From: Promicromonospora sp042731755
Lineage (GTDB): Bacteria > Actinomycetota > Actinomycetes > Actinomycetales > Cellulomonadaceae
Length of the DNA stretch: 64,000 bases
Reading direction: 5' to 3'
Assembly: GCF_042731755.1 (NCBI RefSeq)
Contig: NZ_JBHWLR010000001.1
Span: 528,972 to 592,971 of the forward strand
Within the stretch, counting starts at the first letter, position 1. Every line of letters starts with the position of its first letter. Shown piece by piece: positions 1-8,248 of the stretch. The position numbers and the translations under genes were made by a program. The notes beneath the pieces were generated by a model. That model searched no databases. It saw only the letters and a list, made by a program, of their open reading frames with translations, and was not told the origin of the DNA.

Positions 1-1
1 C

Positions 2-250
2 CTGGTGGCTGCCGGCCTGTTCGGCGTGCGGGCCGAGGACTGCGTGGCGATCGAGGACTCCGGCCCCGGCATCACCTCCGCGCTCGCGTCGGGTGCCCGC
101 ACCCTCGGCGTGCCCGCCGAGGTGCCGGTGCCGCCGCGTCCAGGGCTGAGCCGGGCCGCGTCCCTCAAGCAGGTCGACCTCGACCTGCTCGGCCGGATCG
201 CGTCGGGCGAGGTCGTCGACCTGCTCGGCGCCGGGGACCTGCCCGGCTGA
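2..250 (+). CDS. HAD-family hydrolase, C-terminal fragment
   Basis: This is the last 82 codons of a gene that begins before the window, so the start cannot be given. The visible part carries the segment AIEDSGPGI, which matches the motif IV region of haloacid dehalogenase-like phosphatases/phosphoglucomutases, where the acidic pair binds Mg2+. The motif is followed by a helix and a strand (GARTLGVPAEV) as in that fold. The nucleophilic Asp of motif I lies outside the window, so the substrate cannot be judged. Many HAD sugar-phosphatases of actinobacteria sit next to this proteasome locus, but that is context only. Confidence 0.75.
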   Translation: MVAAGLFGVRAEDCVAIEDSGPGITSALASGARTLGVPAEVPVPPRPGLSRAASLKQVDLDLLGRIASGEVVDLLGAGDLPG

Positions 251-325
251 GCGGGCCCACCCGGGCTCAGCTGGGCTCACCCGAGCTGAACCGGGCAGGC
301 CCTGGCCGACCCGGCGGGCCGTGCG

Positions 326-1243
326 TCAGCCCGTGATGCCGAGCCGCAGCGCGACGGCGCCCTCCGGGATCTCCGGCGGCGTGCCCCCGAACTCGGGGCA
401 CATCGCCTGGTGGGCGCACCAGCCGCACAGCTTGGACCGGCGGGGCTTCCACTCGCCCGTGCGGGCGGACTCCTCGATGCCCGACCAGATCGCGCGGATC
501 TTCTGCTCCGTGTGCTCCAGGTGCTCGGTCGTCGGCTCGCCACGCAGCACCTGGCCGTCGCCCAGGTACACGAGCTGCAGCATCTTGGGCAGCACCCCGC
601 GCTCGCGCCACAGCACCAGCCCGTAGAAGCGCATCTGGAACACCGCCGACGTCTCGTAGCCGGGCCGCGGCGACTTCCCCGTCTTGTAGTCGACCACGCG
701 CAGCGCGCCGTCGGGCGCCACGTCCAGCCGGTCCACGATGCCGCGCAGCAGCGGCCCGCCGTCGAGCTGCGACTCCACCAGGAGCTCCCGCTCGGCCGGT
801 TCCAGCCGGTTCGGGTTCTCCAGCGTGAAGTACGTGCCCAGCAGGGAGCCCGCCCCGGCGAGCCAGCCCGCGCGGTCCTGGCCGTCCGGGCCGACCCCGT
901 CGGTGAACAGCGTCGTGTACCGGTCGTCGGCCTCCAGCAGCCGGTCCCACTCGCCGGGCAGCAGGTCGTGCGCCGCGGCCAGGGTCCGCTCGCCCAGCGG
1001 GGCGTCGTACAGCCGCTCCAGCACCGCGTGCACGAGCGTGCCGCGCGCGGCGGCGGCCGACGGCGGCTCCGGCAGCCGGTCCACCGTGCGGAACCGGAAC
1101 AGCAGCGGGCACTGCATGAAGTCGTTGGCGCGCGACGGGGACAGGGCCGGCGGTCGCGAGGGCGCGCGCACGGCCGGCGCGGCGTCGGCCGCCTCCGTCG
1201 CCGCGTCCTGCTCCAGCCCCTGGGTCAGCTCCGTCGTCGTCAT
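326..1243 (-). CDS. RecB-family PD-(D/E)XK nuclease with Fe-S cysteines
   Basis: A 305-residue protein of the RecB/Cas4-like nuclease family. The catalytic core is visible: an acidic residue region around E157, GIVDRLD near 168-174, and VVDYKTGK at 183-190, giving the Asp and Lys of PD-(D/E)XK. A lone Cys at about 45 (FMQCP) plus the C-terminal CGWCAHQAMC cluster near 280-292 form the four-Cys pattern that binds a 4Fe-4S cluster in AddB/Cas4-type nucleases. I chose the ATG at 1243 rather than the longer reading to 1291 because a TAGGGT -10 element lies 7 nt upstream of it, giving a leaderless start. It is divergent from the M50 protease gene. A RecB-like nuclease at this place beside the proteasome locus is usual in actinobacteria; no Cas genes are present. 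Confidence 0.88.
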   Translation of the reverse strand: MTTTELTQGLEQDAATEAADAAPAVRAPSRPPALSPSRANDFMQCPLLFRFRTVDRLPEPPSAAAARGTLVHAVLERLYDAPLGERTLAAAHDLLPGEWDRLLEADDRYTTLFTDGVGPDGQDRAGWLAGAGSLLGTYFTLENPNRLEPAERELLVESQLDGGPLLRGIVDRLDVAPDGALRVVDYKTGKSPRPGYETSAVFQMRFYGLVLWRERGVLPKMLQLVYLGDGQVLRGEPTTEHLEHTEQKIRAIWSGIEESARTGEWKPRRSKLCGWCAHQAMCPEFGGTPPEIPEGAVALRLGITG

Positions 1244-1250
1244 GGCCCCA

Positions 1251-1256
1251 ACCCTA
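1251..1256 (-). promoter_or_regulatory. Predicted -10 element, leaderless start of the RecB-like gene
   Basis: Read on the minus strand the hexamer is TAGGGT, 7 nt before the ATG at 1243. This spacing puts the transcription start at or next to the start codon. Confidence 0.45.
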
Positions 1257-1324
1257 GGGGCGGGCACTGACATCCCCCGGTAGTTGTCCACAGCGTGCCG
1301 TCACCCGCGTGCCGGGCGGCCGGT

Positions 1325-1330
1325 TAGGTT
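1325..1330 (+). promoter_or_regulatory. Predicted -10 element, leaderless start of the M50 protease gene
   Basis: TAGGTT followed by 6 nt and then the GTG at 1337. No Shine-Dalgarno sequence fits in the interval, so the mRNA probably starts at the GTG. Confidence 0.45.
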
Positions 1331-1336
1331 TGACCA

Positions 1337-2515
1337 GTGACCACCTCGGAGCCCGCCTCCACGCCCGCACCCGACCCGCAGCGCTCGAAGGGGATCGTGA
1401 TCGGCCGCGTCGCCGGCGCGCCCGTGATCATCACGCGCTCCTGGTTCCTCGCGGCCCTCGTCCTGACCATCCTGTTCGTGCCGAACGTGCAGCTGCGTGC
1501 GCCGCACCTCGGGGCGGGCGCCTACCTCGTCGCGTTCGTGTTCGTGCTGCTCCTGTTCGGCTCGGTGTTCCTGCACGAGGCCGCGCACGCCCTGGTCGCC
1601 CGGGCGCGCGGCCAGAACGTGACCGAGCTGGCGATCACGATCTGGGGCGGGCACACCGCGTACACCGGCGGCCTCGGCAAGCCGCTCGACGGCTTCCTGG
1701 TGGCCGTCGTGGGGCCCCTGACCAACCTGGTCCTCGCCGCCGGCTTCTGGGTCGCCTTCCAGGCGTCGTCGGTGCAGGACGTGCCCACGCTCCTGCTGTT
1801 CGCGGGCGCGGTCTCCAACGCCTTCGTCGGCGTGTTCAACCTGCTCCCGGGCCTGCCGCTGGACGGCGGCCAGATCCTCGAGTCGCTGGTCTGGGCCGTC
1901 ACGGGCAAGCGCTCGACGGGCACGATCGCGGCCGGCTGGGTGGGGCGCGTCGTCGCCGTCGGCGTGCTGCTGTGGGCCCTGGTGGTGCCGTTCGCGCAGG
2001 GCACCACGCCCAACCTCACCACTGTGCTCTGGTCGGCGCTGATCGGCGCGTTCCTCTGGGCGGGCGCCGGTGCGGCGATCACCAACGGCCGCCGGCGCGA
2101 GGCCGTCGCGGCGCTGTCCGCGAGCGGGCTCGCGGTCCCCGCGCTCTCGGTCTCGCTCGGCTCCACGCTCGCCGAGGCGCTGTCCGCCCGGACGGCGGCG
2201 GCCGCCGCGGGCGTCCCGGGGGCGGAGTCGTACCGCCTGGTCGTCGTGGGGCACGGCGGCCTCCCGGTCGCGGTGCTCGACGACGACGCCGTCGCCGCGG
2301 TGCCGGCCGCCGCCCGGTCCGTGACCCAGGTGGACGCCGTGGCGGTCCCGTTCGTGCAGGGCAGCGCCGTCCACCCCGCGACGTCGGGGACGGACCTGCT
2401 CAACCACCTGGCCACGCGGTCGGGCGGCGCCCGGCTGGTCCCGGTGGTCGACGGGGACCGGGTCACGGGCGTGCTCGACCTCGCCGACGTCGCCCGGGCA
2501 GTCCGGGGCACCTAG
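1337..2515 (+). CDS. Site-2 protease family (M50) membrane metalloprotease with C-terminal CBS domains
   Basis: A 392-residue polytopic membrane protein. Hydrophobic segments lie near 35-50 and 61-79, and the zinc motif HEAAH is at 80-84. The second metal-ligand motif appears as LLPGLPLDGG at 169-178, where Asp176 is the third ligand. More membrane segments follow to about residue 230. The C-terminal 140 residues look like a pair of CBS domains, as in the Rip3-like and SpoIVFB-CBS subfamily, where they sense a nucleotide. The role would be intramembrane cleavage of an unknown substrate. The GTG start is set by the leaderless -10 element. The stop codon overlaps the promoter of trmI, so the two genes are probably transcribed separately. 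Confidence 0.9.
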   Translation: MTTSEPASTPAPDPQRSKGIVIGRVAGAPVIITRSWFLAALVLTILFVPNVQLRAPHLGAGAYLVAFVFVLLLFGSVFLHEAAHALVARARGQNVTELAITIWGGHTAYTGGLGKPLDGFLVAVVGPLTNLVLAAGFWVAFQASSVQDVPTLLLFAGAVSNAFVGVFNLLPGLPLDGGQILESLVWAVTGKRSTGTIAAGWVGRVVAVGVLLWALVVPFAQGTTPNLTTVLWSALIGAFLWAGAGAAITNGRRREAVAALSASGLAVPALSVSLGSTLAEALSARTAAAAAGVPGAESYRLVVVGHGGLPVAVLDDDAVAAVPAAARSVTQVDAVAVPFVQGSAVHPATSGTDLLNHLATRSGGARLVPVVDGDRVTGVLDLADVARAVRGT

Positions 2516-2518
2516 ACT
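2513..2518 (+). promoter_or_regulatory. Predicted -10 element of trmI, overlapping the preceding stop codon
   Basis: TAGACT begins at the TAG stop of the M50 gene and is followed by 8 nt before the GTG at 2527. This again fits a leaderless transcript. Confidence 0.4.
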
Positions 2519-2526
2519 GGTCGGTC

Positions 2527-3540
2527 GTGACCACACCCACCGATGCCCCGACCGCCACCGGCGCCGAGCTGCGCCGCGGCCCGTTCCGCGTGGGCGACAA
2601 GGTCCAGCTGACCGACCCCAAGGGCCGCCTGCACACCATCACCCTGCAGCCGGGCGGCACCTTCCACACGCACAGGGGCTACTTCAAGCACGAGCAGATC
2701 ATCGGGCAGCCGGAGGGCTCGGTGGTCGTGAACACGGCCGAGGTCGAGTACCTCGCGCTGCGCCCGCTGCTGGCCGACTACGTGCTGTCGATGCCGCGCG
2801 GCGCCGCCGTCGTCTACCCGAAGGACGCCGGGCAGATCATCGCCATGGCCGACATCTACCCGGGTGCCCGGGTGGTCGAGGCCGGCGTCGGGTCCGGTGC
2901 GCTGACGATGTCCCTGCTGCGCGCCGTCGGCGACGCCGGGAACGTGCACTCGATCGAGCGGCGCGAGGACTTCGCCGCGATCGCCCAGGGCAACGTCGAG
3001 ACCTTCTTCGGCGGCCCGCACCCCGCGTGGAACCTGTCCGTGGGCGACCTCGCCGACGTGCTGCCCGAGGTGGCCGAGCCCGGCACCGTCGACCGCGTGG
3101 TCCTGGACATGCTCGCGCCGTGGGAGAACGTCGACGCCGTCGCGACCGCGCTCGCGCCCGGCGGGGTCCTTGTCTGCTATGTGGCCACCACGACCCAGCT
3201 TTCGCGCACAGCAGAAGATCTCCGTTCCGACGGCCGGTTCGGCGAGCCGGCAGCCTTCGAGACCATGGTCCGGGGGTGGCACCTCGAGGGCCTCGCGGTC
3301 CGTCCCGAGCACCGGATGATCGGGCACACCGGCTTCCTCATCACGGCCCGCCGGCTGGCCGACGGGGTGGTCGCGCCCCTGCGGAAACGGCGTCCTGCCA
3401 AGGGTGCGTACCCCGTGACGGCCGAGGCCGAGTGGTCGCCCGAGGAGCTGGGGGAGCGGGCCATATCGGACAAGAAGGTCCGAAAGGTCCGACGTGACCT
3501 AGGAGTTGCGCCCGAGGCGGGGAACACCCCGTCTGCGTGA
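2527..3540 (+). CDS. trmI: tRNA (adenine-58-N1)-methyltransferase TrmI
   Basis: A 337-residue SAM-dependent methyltransferase. The N-terminal small beta domain (RRGPFRVGDKVQLTDPKGR) is typical of TrmI/GCD14. The SAM loop VVEAGVGSGALTMSLLR begins near residue 114, and the later VVLDMLAPWENVD matches the family catalytic motif. It methylates A58 in the T-loop of tRNA. Directly upstream of mpa is its standard place in actinobacteria. The frame stays open far upstream, but the GTG at 2527 matches the protein family start and has a -10 element 8 nt before it. It ends 141 nt before mpa. Confidence 0.93.
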   Translation: MTTPTDAPTATGAELRRGPFRVGDKVQLTDPKGRLHTITLQPGGTFHTHRGYFKHEQIIGQPEGSVVVNTAEVEYLALRPLLADYVLSMPRGAAVVYPKDAGQIIAMADIYPGARVVEAGVGSGALTMSLLRAVGDAGNVHSIERREDFAAIAQGNVETFFGGPHPAWNLSVGDLADVLPEVAEPGTVDRVVLDMLAPWENVDAVATALAPGGVLVCYVATTTQLSRTAEDLRSDGRFGEPAAFETMVRGWHLEGLAVRPEHRMIGHTGFLITARRLADGVVAPLRKRRPAKGAYPVTAEAEWSPEELGERAISDKKVRKVRRDLGVAPEAGNTPSA

Positions 3541-3614
3541 ACGGCCTGTAACGATCGGGTACCCCGGACGTCTCAAACGGGTGTTCTTACTCCCGGTGTG
3601 TCAGTGACTGTGCT

Positions 3615-3657
3615 TAGAGTGCTGTTCTCGGAGGCGATTGCGTCATATGGTCGCCTC
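3615..3657 (+). promoter_or_regulatory. Upstream region of mpa: possible -10 and an inverted repeat
   Basis: TAGAGT at 3615-3620 could be a -10 element. The arms GAGGCGA (3631-3637) and TCGCCTC (3651-3657) form a perfect 7-bp inverted repeat with a 13-nt loop. The repeat would lie at the 5' end of the mpa transcript, where it could be an operator or an mRNA hairpin. No regulator can be named. Confidence 0.3.
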
Positions 3658-3681
3658 TCGGGCACTACGAGAGGGGATGTC

Positions 3682-5343
3682 ATGACCGAGAACACGTCAG
3701 GATACAACCATCCCGAGCACGAGCCTTTGCCAAGCCGCGACTACGAGCGCCAGATTGCCCTCCTCTCAGCAAAGAACGAGCGCCTCGCGGAGGCACTCCG
3801 TGCGGCGCGTGATCAGATCGTCGAGCTGAAGAAACAGCTCGACGACCTGGCCAAGCCGCCGGGCACCTACGCCGTGTTCCTGGGGGCTCATGCCGACGGC
3901 TCGGTGGACATCTCCTCCGCCGGCCGCAAGATGCATGTCTCCGCGAGCCCCAGCCTGGACGTGACCCGGCTGAGTCCCGGCCAGGAGGTCAAGCTCAACG
4001 AGGCCATGACCGTCGTCGGCGCGGGCGACTACGAGCGCACCGGCGAGCTGGTGACCGTCAAGGAGATGCTGGGCGGCGACCGCGTGCTCGTGGTGGGCCG
4101 GGCGGACGAGGAGCGCGTGGTGCGCCTCGCCGGCTCGGTGATGGACGTCCCGCTCCGGGTCGGTGACTCGCTCACGGTCGACACGCGCAGCGGCTTCGTG
4201 TTCGAGATCGTGCCCAAGTCCGAGGTCGAGGAGCTGGTCCTCGAAGAGGTCCCGGACATCGAGTACGAGGACATCGGCGGCCTCGGGCCGCAGATCGAGG
4301 CCATCCGGGACGCGGTGGAGCTGCCGTTCGCGCACCCCGACCTGTTCCGGGAGCACGGGCTGCGTCCGCCCAAGGGTGTGCTCCTGTACGGCCCGCCCGG
4401 CTGCGGCAAGACGCTCATCGCCAAGGCCGTGGCCCACTCCCTGGCCGGGATGGTGGCGCGCGCCAACGGGGGCAACCCTGAGGTGAAGAGCTTCTTCCTG
4501 AACGTCAAGGGTCCGGAGCTGCTCAACAAGTACGTCGGCGAGACCGAGCGGCACATCCGGCTGATCTTCGCCCGGGCGCGGGAGAAGGCCAGCCAGGGCA
4601 TGCCGGTCGTCGTCTTCTTCGACGAGATGGAGTCGCTGTTCCGCACCCGCGGCACCGGCCTCTCCTCCGACGTGGAGACCACCATCGTGCCGCAGCTCCT
4701 CGCCGAGATCGACGGCGTGGAGCGGCTCGACAACGTCATCGTCATCGGCGCCTCCAACCGTGAGGACATGATCGACCCGGCCATCCTGCGCCCGGGGCGC
4801 CTCGACGTGAAGATCAAGATCGAGCGGCCCGACGCCGAGGGTGCCAAGGAGGTCTTCGGCAAGTACCTCACCAAGGAGCTGCCGATCCACGCGGACGACC
4901 TGGCCGAGTACGGCGGCAACGTCTCCGAGGCGCTGGACGGCATGATCACCTCGGTCGTGGAGCGCATGTACTCCGAGGACGAGGAGAACCAGTTCCTGGA
5001 GGTCACCTACGCCTCCGGCGACAAGGAGACCCTGTTCTTCAAGGACTTCAACTCGGGCGCCATGATCCAGAACGTGGTGGACCGGGCCAAGAAGAACGCG
5101 ATCAAGGACTTCCTGGCCTCCGGTCAGAAGGGCATCCGCGTGGAGCACCTGCTGACCGCGTGCGTCGACGAGTTCAAGGAGAACGAGGACCTCCCGAACA
5201 CGACCAACCCCGACGACTGGGCGCGCATCAGCGGCAAGAAGGGCGAGCGCATCGTCTTCATCCGCACCATCGTCCAGAAGAAGGGCGAGGGCGCCACGCC
5301 CCGCACCATCGACACCGTCCAGAACACCGGCCAGTACCTCTGA
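3682..5343 (+). CDS. mpa: Proteasome-associated ATPase Mpa/ARC
   Basis: A 553-residue hexameric AAA+ unfoldase that recognises pupylated proteins and feeds them to the 20S proteasome. The coiled coil that binds Pup runs from about residue 14 to 55 and is followed by tandem OB domains to about 205. The AAA module has Walker A GPPGCGKT at 237-244 and Walker B VVFFDEME at 310-317. The protein ends in GQYL, the C-terminal tail that docks into the proteasome alpha ring. I chose the ATG at 3682 because a purine-rich GAGAGGGGA lies just upstream and the protein then starts as in the family; the frame itself opens at 3598. It is the first gene of the proteasome locus, 82 nt ahead of dop. Confidence 0.97.
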   Translation: MTENTSGYNHPEHEPLPSRDYERQIALLSAKNERLAEALRAARDQIVELKKQLDDLAKPPGTYAVFLGAHADGSVDISSAGRKMHVSASPSLDVTRLSPGQEVKLNEAMTVVGAGDYERTGELVTVKEMLGGDRVLVVGRADEERVVRLAGSVMDVPLRVGDSLTVDTRSGFVFEIVPKSEVEELVLEEVPDIEYEDIGGLGPQIEAIRDAVELPFAHPDLFREHGLRPPKGVLLYGPPGCGKTLIAKAVAHSLAGMVARANGGNPEVKSFFLNVKGPELLNKYVGETERHIRLIFARAREKASQGMPVVVFFDEMESLFRTRGTGLSSDVETTIVPQLLAEIDGVERLDNVIVIGASNREDMIDPAILRPGRLDVKIKIERPDAEGAKEVFGKYLTKELPIHADDLAEYGGNVSEALDGMITSVVERMYSEDEENQFLEVTYASGDKETLFFKDFNSGAMIQNVVDRAKKNAIKDFLASGQKGIRVEHLLTACVDEFKENEDLPNTTNPDDWARISGKKGERIVFIRTIVQKKGEGATPRTIDTVQNTGQYL

Positions 5344-5412
5344 CCACAACCGGGCAGGTCCGCGTCCGTCGACCGGGCGCGGACCTGCCCGACCATCGGG
5401 ACTACTCCGGCA

Positions 5413-5418
5413 TAGGGT
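5413..5418 (+). promoter_or_regulatory. Predicted -10 element deciding the dop start
   Basis: TAGGGT lies 7 nt before the GTG at 5426. This favours the start MSVRRVMGIETEYG over the GTG three codons upstream, which overlaps the hexamer. Confidence 0.4.
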
Positions 5419-5425
5419 GGTGGAC

Positions 5426-7105
5426 GTGAGCGTGCGTCGTGTGATGGGCATCGAGACCGAGTACGGAGTGCTGCAGCCTGGCCGGCCCCTGGCCAACCCC
5501 ATGCTGCTGTCGAGCCAGGTGGTGACCACCTACCGGGCCATCTCCACCCGCGCCGAGGGTTCGGGTGGCAAGGCCCGCTGGGACTACGACGACGAGGACC
5601 CGCTGCAGGACGCGCGCGGGTTCCACCTCGACCGCGCCTCGGCGCAGCCGTCGATGCTGACCGACGATCCCGCGCGGCCCGCGCCGTCCGGACCCGTCAC
5701 GGGCCAGGTGCCCGTCGTGGAGCCCGGCCTGCCGGGCCGTGGCCGGCGCCGGGCGGGCTCGACCCAGGAGGTCGAGCGGCCGGCCGCCGACGAGTACGAC
5801 GACCCGAGCGCCGCCAACGTGATCCTCACGAACGGCGCGCGGCTCTACGTGGACCACGCCCACCCCGAGTACTCCTCGCCCGAGGTCATGACGCCCGAGG
5901 ACATCGTGCGCTGGGACGTCGCCGGCGAGCGGGTCATGCTCGCCGCCCTGCGGGAGCTCGCCGGCTTCCCCGGGAGCGAGGTGGTGCTCTACAAGAACAA
6001 CGTGGACGGCAAGGGCGCCAGCTACGGCACCCACGAGAACTACCTCGTGGACCGCGCGCTGCCGTTCACCACGCTGGCCGAGCTCATCACCTCGTTCCTC
6101 GTCACGCGCCAGGTGTTCACCGGCTCCGGCCGGGTGGGCCTGGGCGCCACGAGCGGTACGGCCGGCTTCCAGATCTCGCAGCGCGCCGACTACATCGAGG
6201 CCGAGATCGGCCTGGAGACGACGCTGCGCCGCCCGATCGTCAACACGCGCGACGAGCCGCACGCCGACCGGCAGCGGTGGCGCCGCCTGCACCTGATCCT
6301 CGGGGACGCCAACCTGATGGAGGTGCCCACCTACCTCAAGACCGGCACGACGTCGCTGGTCCTGTGGGTGCTGGAGCACCTGGACGAGCTGGCGGACGCC
6401 GGGGTGGACGCGCGCGGCGAGCTGGGCGCCCTGCGGCTGGCGTCGCCCGTGAGCGACGTGCAGAAGGTCTCGCGCGACCTCGACCTGACCGCCGCGCTCG
6501 AGCTCACGGACGGCCGCACCATGACGGCCCTGCAGATCCAGGGCGAGGTGGTCGACGTCGTCCGGCGCTCGCTCAAGGTGCTCGGCACGGACCCGGAGTC
6601 GGACGCGGTGCTCGACCGCTGGGCGTCCCTGGTCGAGCGGCTGGGCACCGACCTGGCCGGGTGCGCGCGCGAGGTGGAGTGGGTCGCCAAGCTGCGGCTG
6701 CTGGAGCGCCTGCGCTCGCGCGACAACCTGGAGTGGGACCACCCGCGGCTGCACGCGATGGACCTGCAGTGGTCGGACGTGCGCCCCGAGCGCGGCATCT
6801 ACCACCGGCTGCTCGCCAAGGGCGCGGTGGACCGGATCGTCGACGAGGAGAGCGTGGCGCGCGCGGTGCAGCACCCGCCGACGGACACCCGTGCCTACTT
6901 CCGGGGCGAGGTGATGGCGCGCTACGGCAGCCAGATCTCCGCCGCGAGCTGGGACTCGGTGATCTTCGACGTCGACGGCGCGCAGGCGCTGCAGCGGGTG
7001 CCGATGCTCGACCCGACCCGCGGGACGCGGCGCCACATCGGCGCGCTGCTGGACGCGAGCCCGGACGCGGCGGCGTTGCTCGCCGGACTCTCCGGGCGAA
7101 GATGA
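5426..7105 (+). CDS. dop: Pup deamidase/depupylase Dop
   Basis: A 559-residue glutamine-synthetase-fold enzyme. It deamidates the C-terminal Gln of Pup to Glu and also removes Pup from substrates. The N-terminal GIETEYG holds the ATP/Mg-binding Glu, and LYKNNVDGKGASYGTHENYL is the conserved central block. It shares this fold with PafA further along the operon. The segment between DARGFHLDR and NVILTNGARLYVDHAHPEYS is about 58 residues, Pro- and Arg-rich, and roughly 40 residues longer than I remember for mycobacterial Dop; this is where the Dop-loop lies. The start is taken from the leaderless -10 element. Pup, made from the gene 109 nt downstream, ends in Gln and so needs Dop. Confidence 0.96.
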   Translation: MSVRRVMGIETEYGVLQPGRPLANPMLLSSQVVTTYRAISTRAEGSGGKARWDYDDEDPLQDARGFHLDRASAQPSMLTDDPARPAPSGPVTGQVPVVEPGLPGRGRRRAGSTQEVERPAADEYDDPSAANVILTNGARLYVDHAHPEYSSPEVMTPEDIVRWDVAGERVMLAALRELAGFPGSEVVLYKNNVDGKGASYGTHENYLVDRALPFTTLAELITSFLVTRQVFTGSGRVGLGATSGTAGFQISQRADYIEAEIGLETTLRRPIVNTRDEPHADRQRWRRLHLILGDANLMEVPTYLKTGTTSLVLWVLEHLDELADAGVDARGELGALRLASPVSDVQKVSRDLDLTAALELTDGRTMTALQIQGEVVDVVRRSLKVLGTDPESDAVLDRWASLVERLGTDLAGCAREVEWVAKLRLLERLRSRDNLEWDHPRLHAMDLQWSDVRPERGIYHRLLAKGAVDRIVDEESVARAVQHPPTDTRAYFRGEVMARYGSQISAASWDSVIFDVDGAQALQRVPMLDPTRGTRRHIGALLDASPDAAALLAGLSGRR

Positions 7106-7127
7106 CCCTTCGTGTCGGTGTCACCGC

Positions 7128-7174
7128 CTAGGGTCAGTCTCTAGGGTCAACACCAAGCCTCAGGGCCTAGGCTT
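7128..7174 (+). promoter_or_regulatory. pup upstream region with repeated TAGGGT/TAGGCT hexamers
   Basis: CTAGGGTCA occurs twice, at 7128-7136 and 7141-7149 (13-bp period). A third related hexamer, TAGGCT, is at 7168-7173 inside the inverted repeat AAGCCT/AGGCTT (7155-7174). Each hexamer resembles the -10 elements seen elsewhere in the window, so one or more may drive pup-prcBA. The start codon of pup is at 7215 with AGGAGG upstream. Confidence 0.35.
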
Positions 7175-7214
7175 CAAGACCAGCACTACGTCAGAGAATC
7201 ACCAGGAGGCGATC

Positions 7215-7412
7215 ATGGCCGGTCAGGAAAGAATCAACCCGTCACACGAGGACCGCACTCCCGACGACGACGCCGAGACGCCGGCGCCCGCCGCTGCGGC
7301 AGCGCAGAAGGACGACGACGAGGTCGACGCCCTGCTCGAGGAGATCGACGAGGTGCTGGAGACCAACGCCGAGTCGTTCGTGCGTGGATTCGTCCAGAAG
7401 GGTGGGCAGTGA
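7215..7412 (+). CDS. pup: Prokaryotic ubiquitin-like protein Pup
   Basis: A 65-residue, acidic, mostly disordered protein modifier. The central region (EVDALLEEIDEVLETNAE) is the helix-forming segment that binds the Mpa coiled coil. The C-terminus is GGQ, so Dop must convert Gln65 to Glu before PafA can join it to lysines. A strong Shine-Dalgarno AGGAGG precedes the ATG. The stop codon overlaps the GTG start of prcB, so Pup and the core protease are translationally coupled. Confidence 0.98.
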   Translation: MAGQERINPSHEDRTPDDDAETPAPAAAAAQKDDDEVDALLEEIDEVLETNAESFVRGFVQKGGQ

Positions 7413-8248
7413 ACCTGAACGCAGACCGCACCGCAGGACGACTCCCGGACGCCTTCCTGCGTCCGGGATCGTCGTCCTTCGTGGACTTCCTGGCCGAGCA
7501 CGCCCCCGACCGCCTGCCCGGGAACCGGACCCTGCCCGCGGGCATGACCGACCCGGCGACCCTGTCCCCGCACGCCACCACGATCGTGGCGCTGACCTTC
7601 GACGGCGGCGTCCTGCTGGCGGGTGACCGGCGCGCCACGGCCGGCCCGATGATCGCCAGCCGCACCATCGAGAAGGTGTTCCCGGCCGACGAGTACTCGG
7701 CGGTCGGCATCGCCGGCTCGGCGGGCATCGGGCTGGAGCTGGTCCGGCTGTTCCAGCTCGAGCTGGAGCACTACGAGAAGATCGAGGGCTCGCTGCTGTC
7801 GCTCACGGGCAAGGCGAACCGCCTGGCCACGATGCTGCGCGGCAACCTGCCCATGGCGATGCAGGGGCTGGCGGTCGTGCCCCTGTTCGCGGGCTACGAC
7901 CTGGACAAGGACACGGGCCGGATCTTCAGCTACGACGCCACCGGCGGCCGGTACGAGGAGCACGAGCACCACGGCGTGGGCTCCGGCTCGCTCTTCGCGC
8001 GCGGTGCGCTGAAGAAGCTGTGGCGCCGGGGCCTGGACGCGGACGCCGCGGTCCAGGTCGCCGTCGAGGCGCTGTACGACGCGGCCGACGACGACTCGGC
8101 GACCGGCGGGCCGGACACGGTGCGCGGCATCTTCCCGGTCGTCGCCACCGTGACCGTGGACGGCTACCAGCGCATCGAGGACGCGGAGATCTCCCGCGTG
8201 GCCGAGCAGATCGTGGCGCAGCGCCGCGAGAGGGGGTCGATCGCATGA
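7409..8248 (+). CDS. prcB: 20S proteasome beta subunit PrcB
   Basis: A 279-residue catalytic subunit. A 56-residue propeptide is followed by TTIVAL, where Thr57 becomes the N-terminal nucleophile after autocleavage. The next motifs, GGVLLAGDRRATAG, supply the conserved Asp and Arg/Lys region of the active site. It forms the two inner heptameric rings. The GTG start overlaps the pup stop by 4 nt, and the gene ends in an ATGA overlap with prcA. Confidence 0.97.
   Translation: MNLNADRTAGRLPDAFLRPGSSSFVDFLAEHAPDRLPGNRTLPAGMTDPATLSPHATTIVALTFDGGVLLAGDRRATAGPMIASRTIEKVFPADEYSAVGIAGSAGIGLELVRLFQLELEHYEKIEGSLLSLTGKANRLATMLRGNLPMAMQGLAVVPLFAGYDLDKDTGRIFSYDATGGRYEEHEHHGVGSGSLFARGALKKLWRRGLDADAAVQVAVEALYDAADDDSATGGPDTVRGIFPVVATVTVDGYQRIEDAEISRVAEQIVAQRRERGSIA

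Noticed and set aside
326..1243. RecB-like nuclease as Cas4 of a CRISPR system
   Set aside because: No other cas gene or repeat array is present, and this nuclease type beside the proteasome locus is ordinary in actinobacteria.
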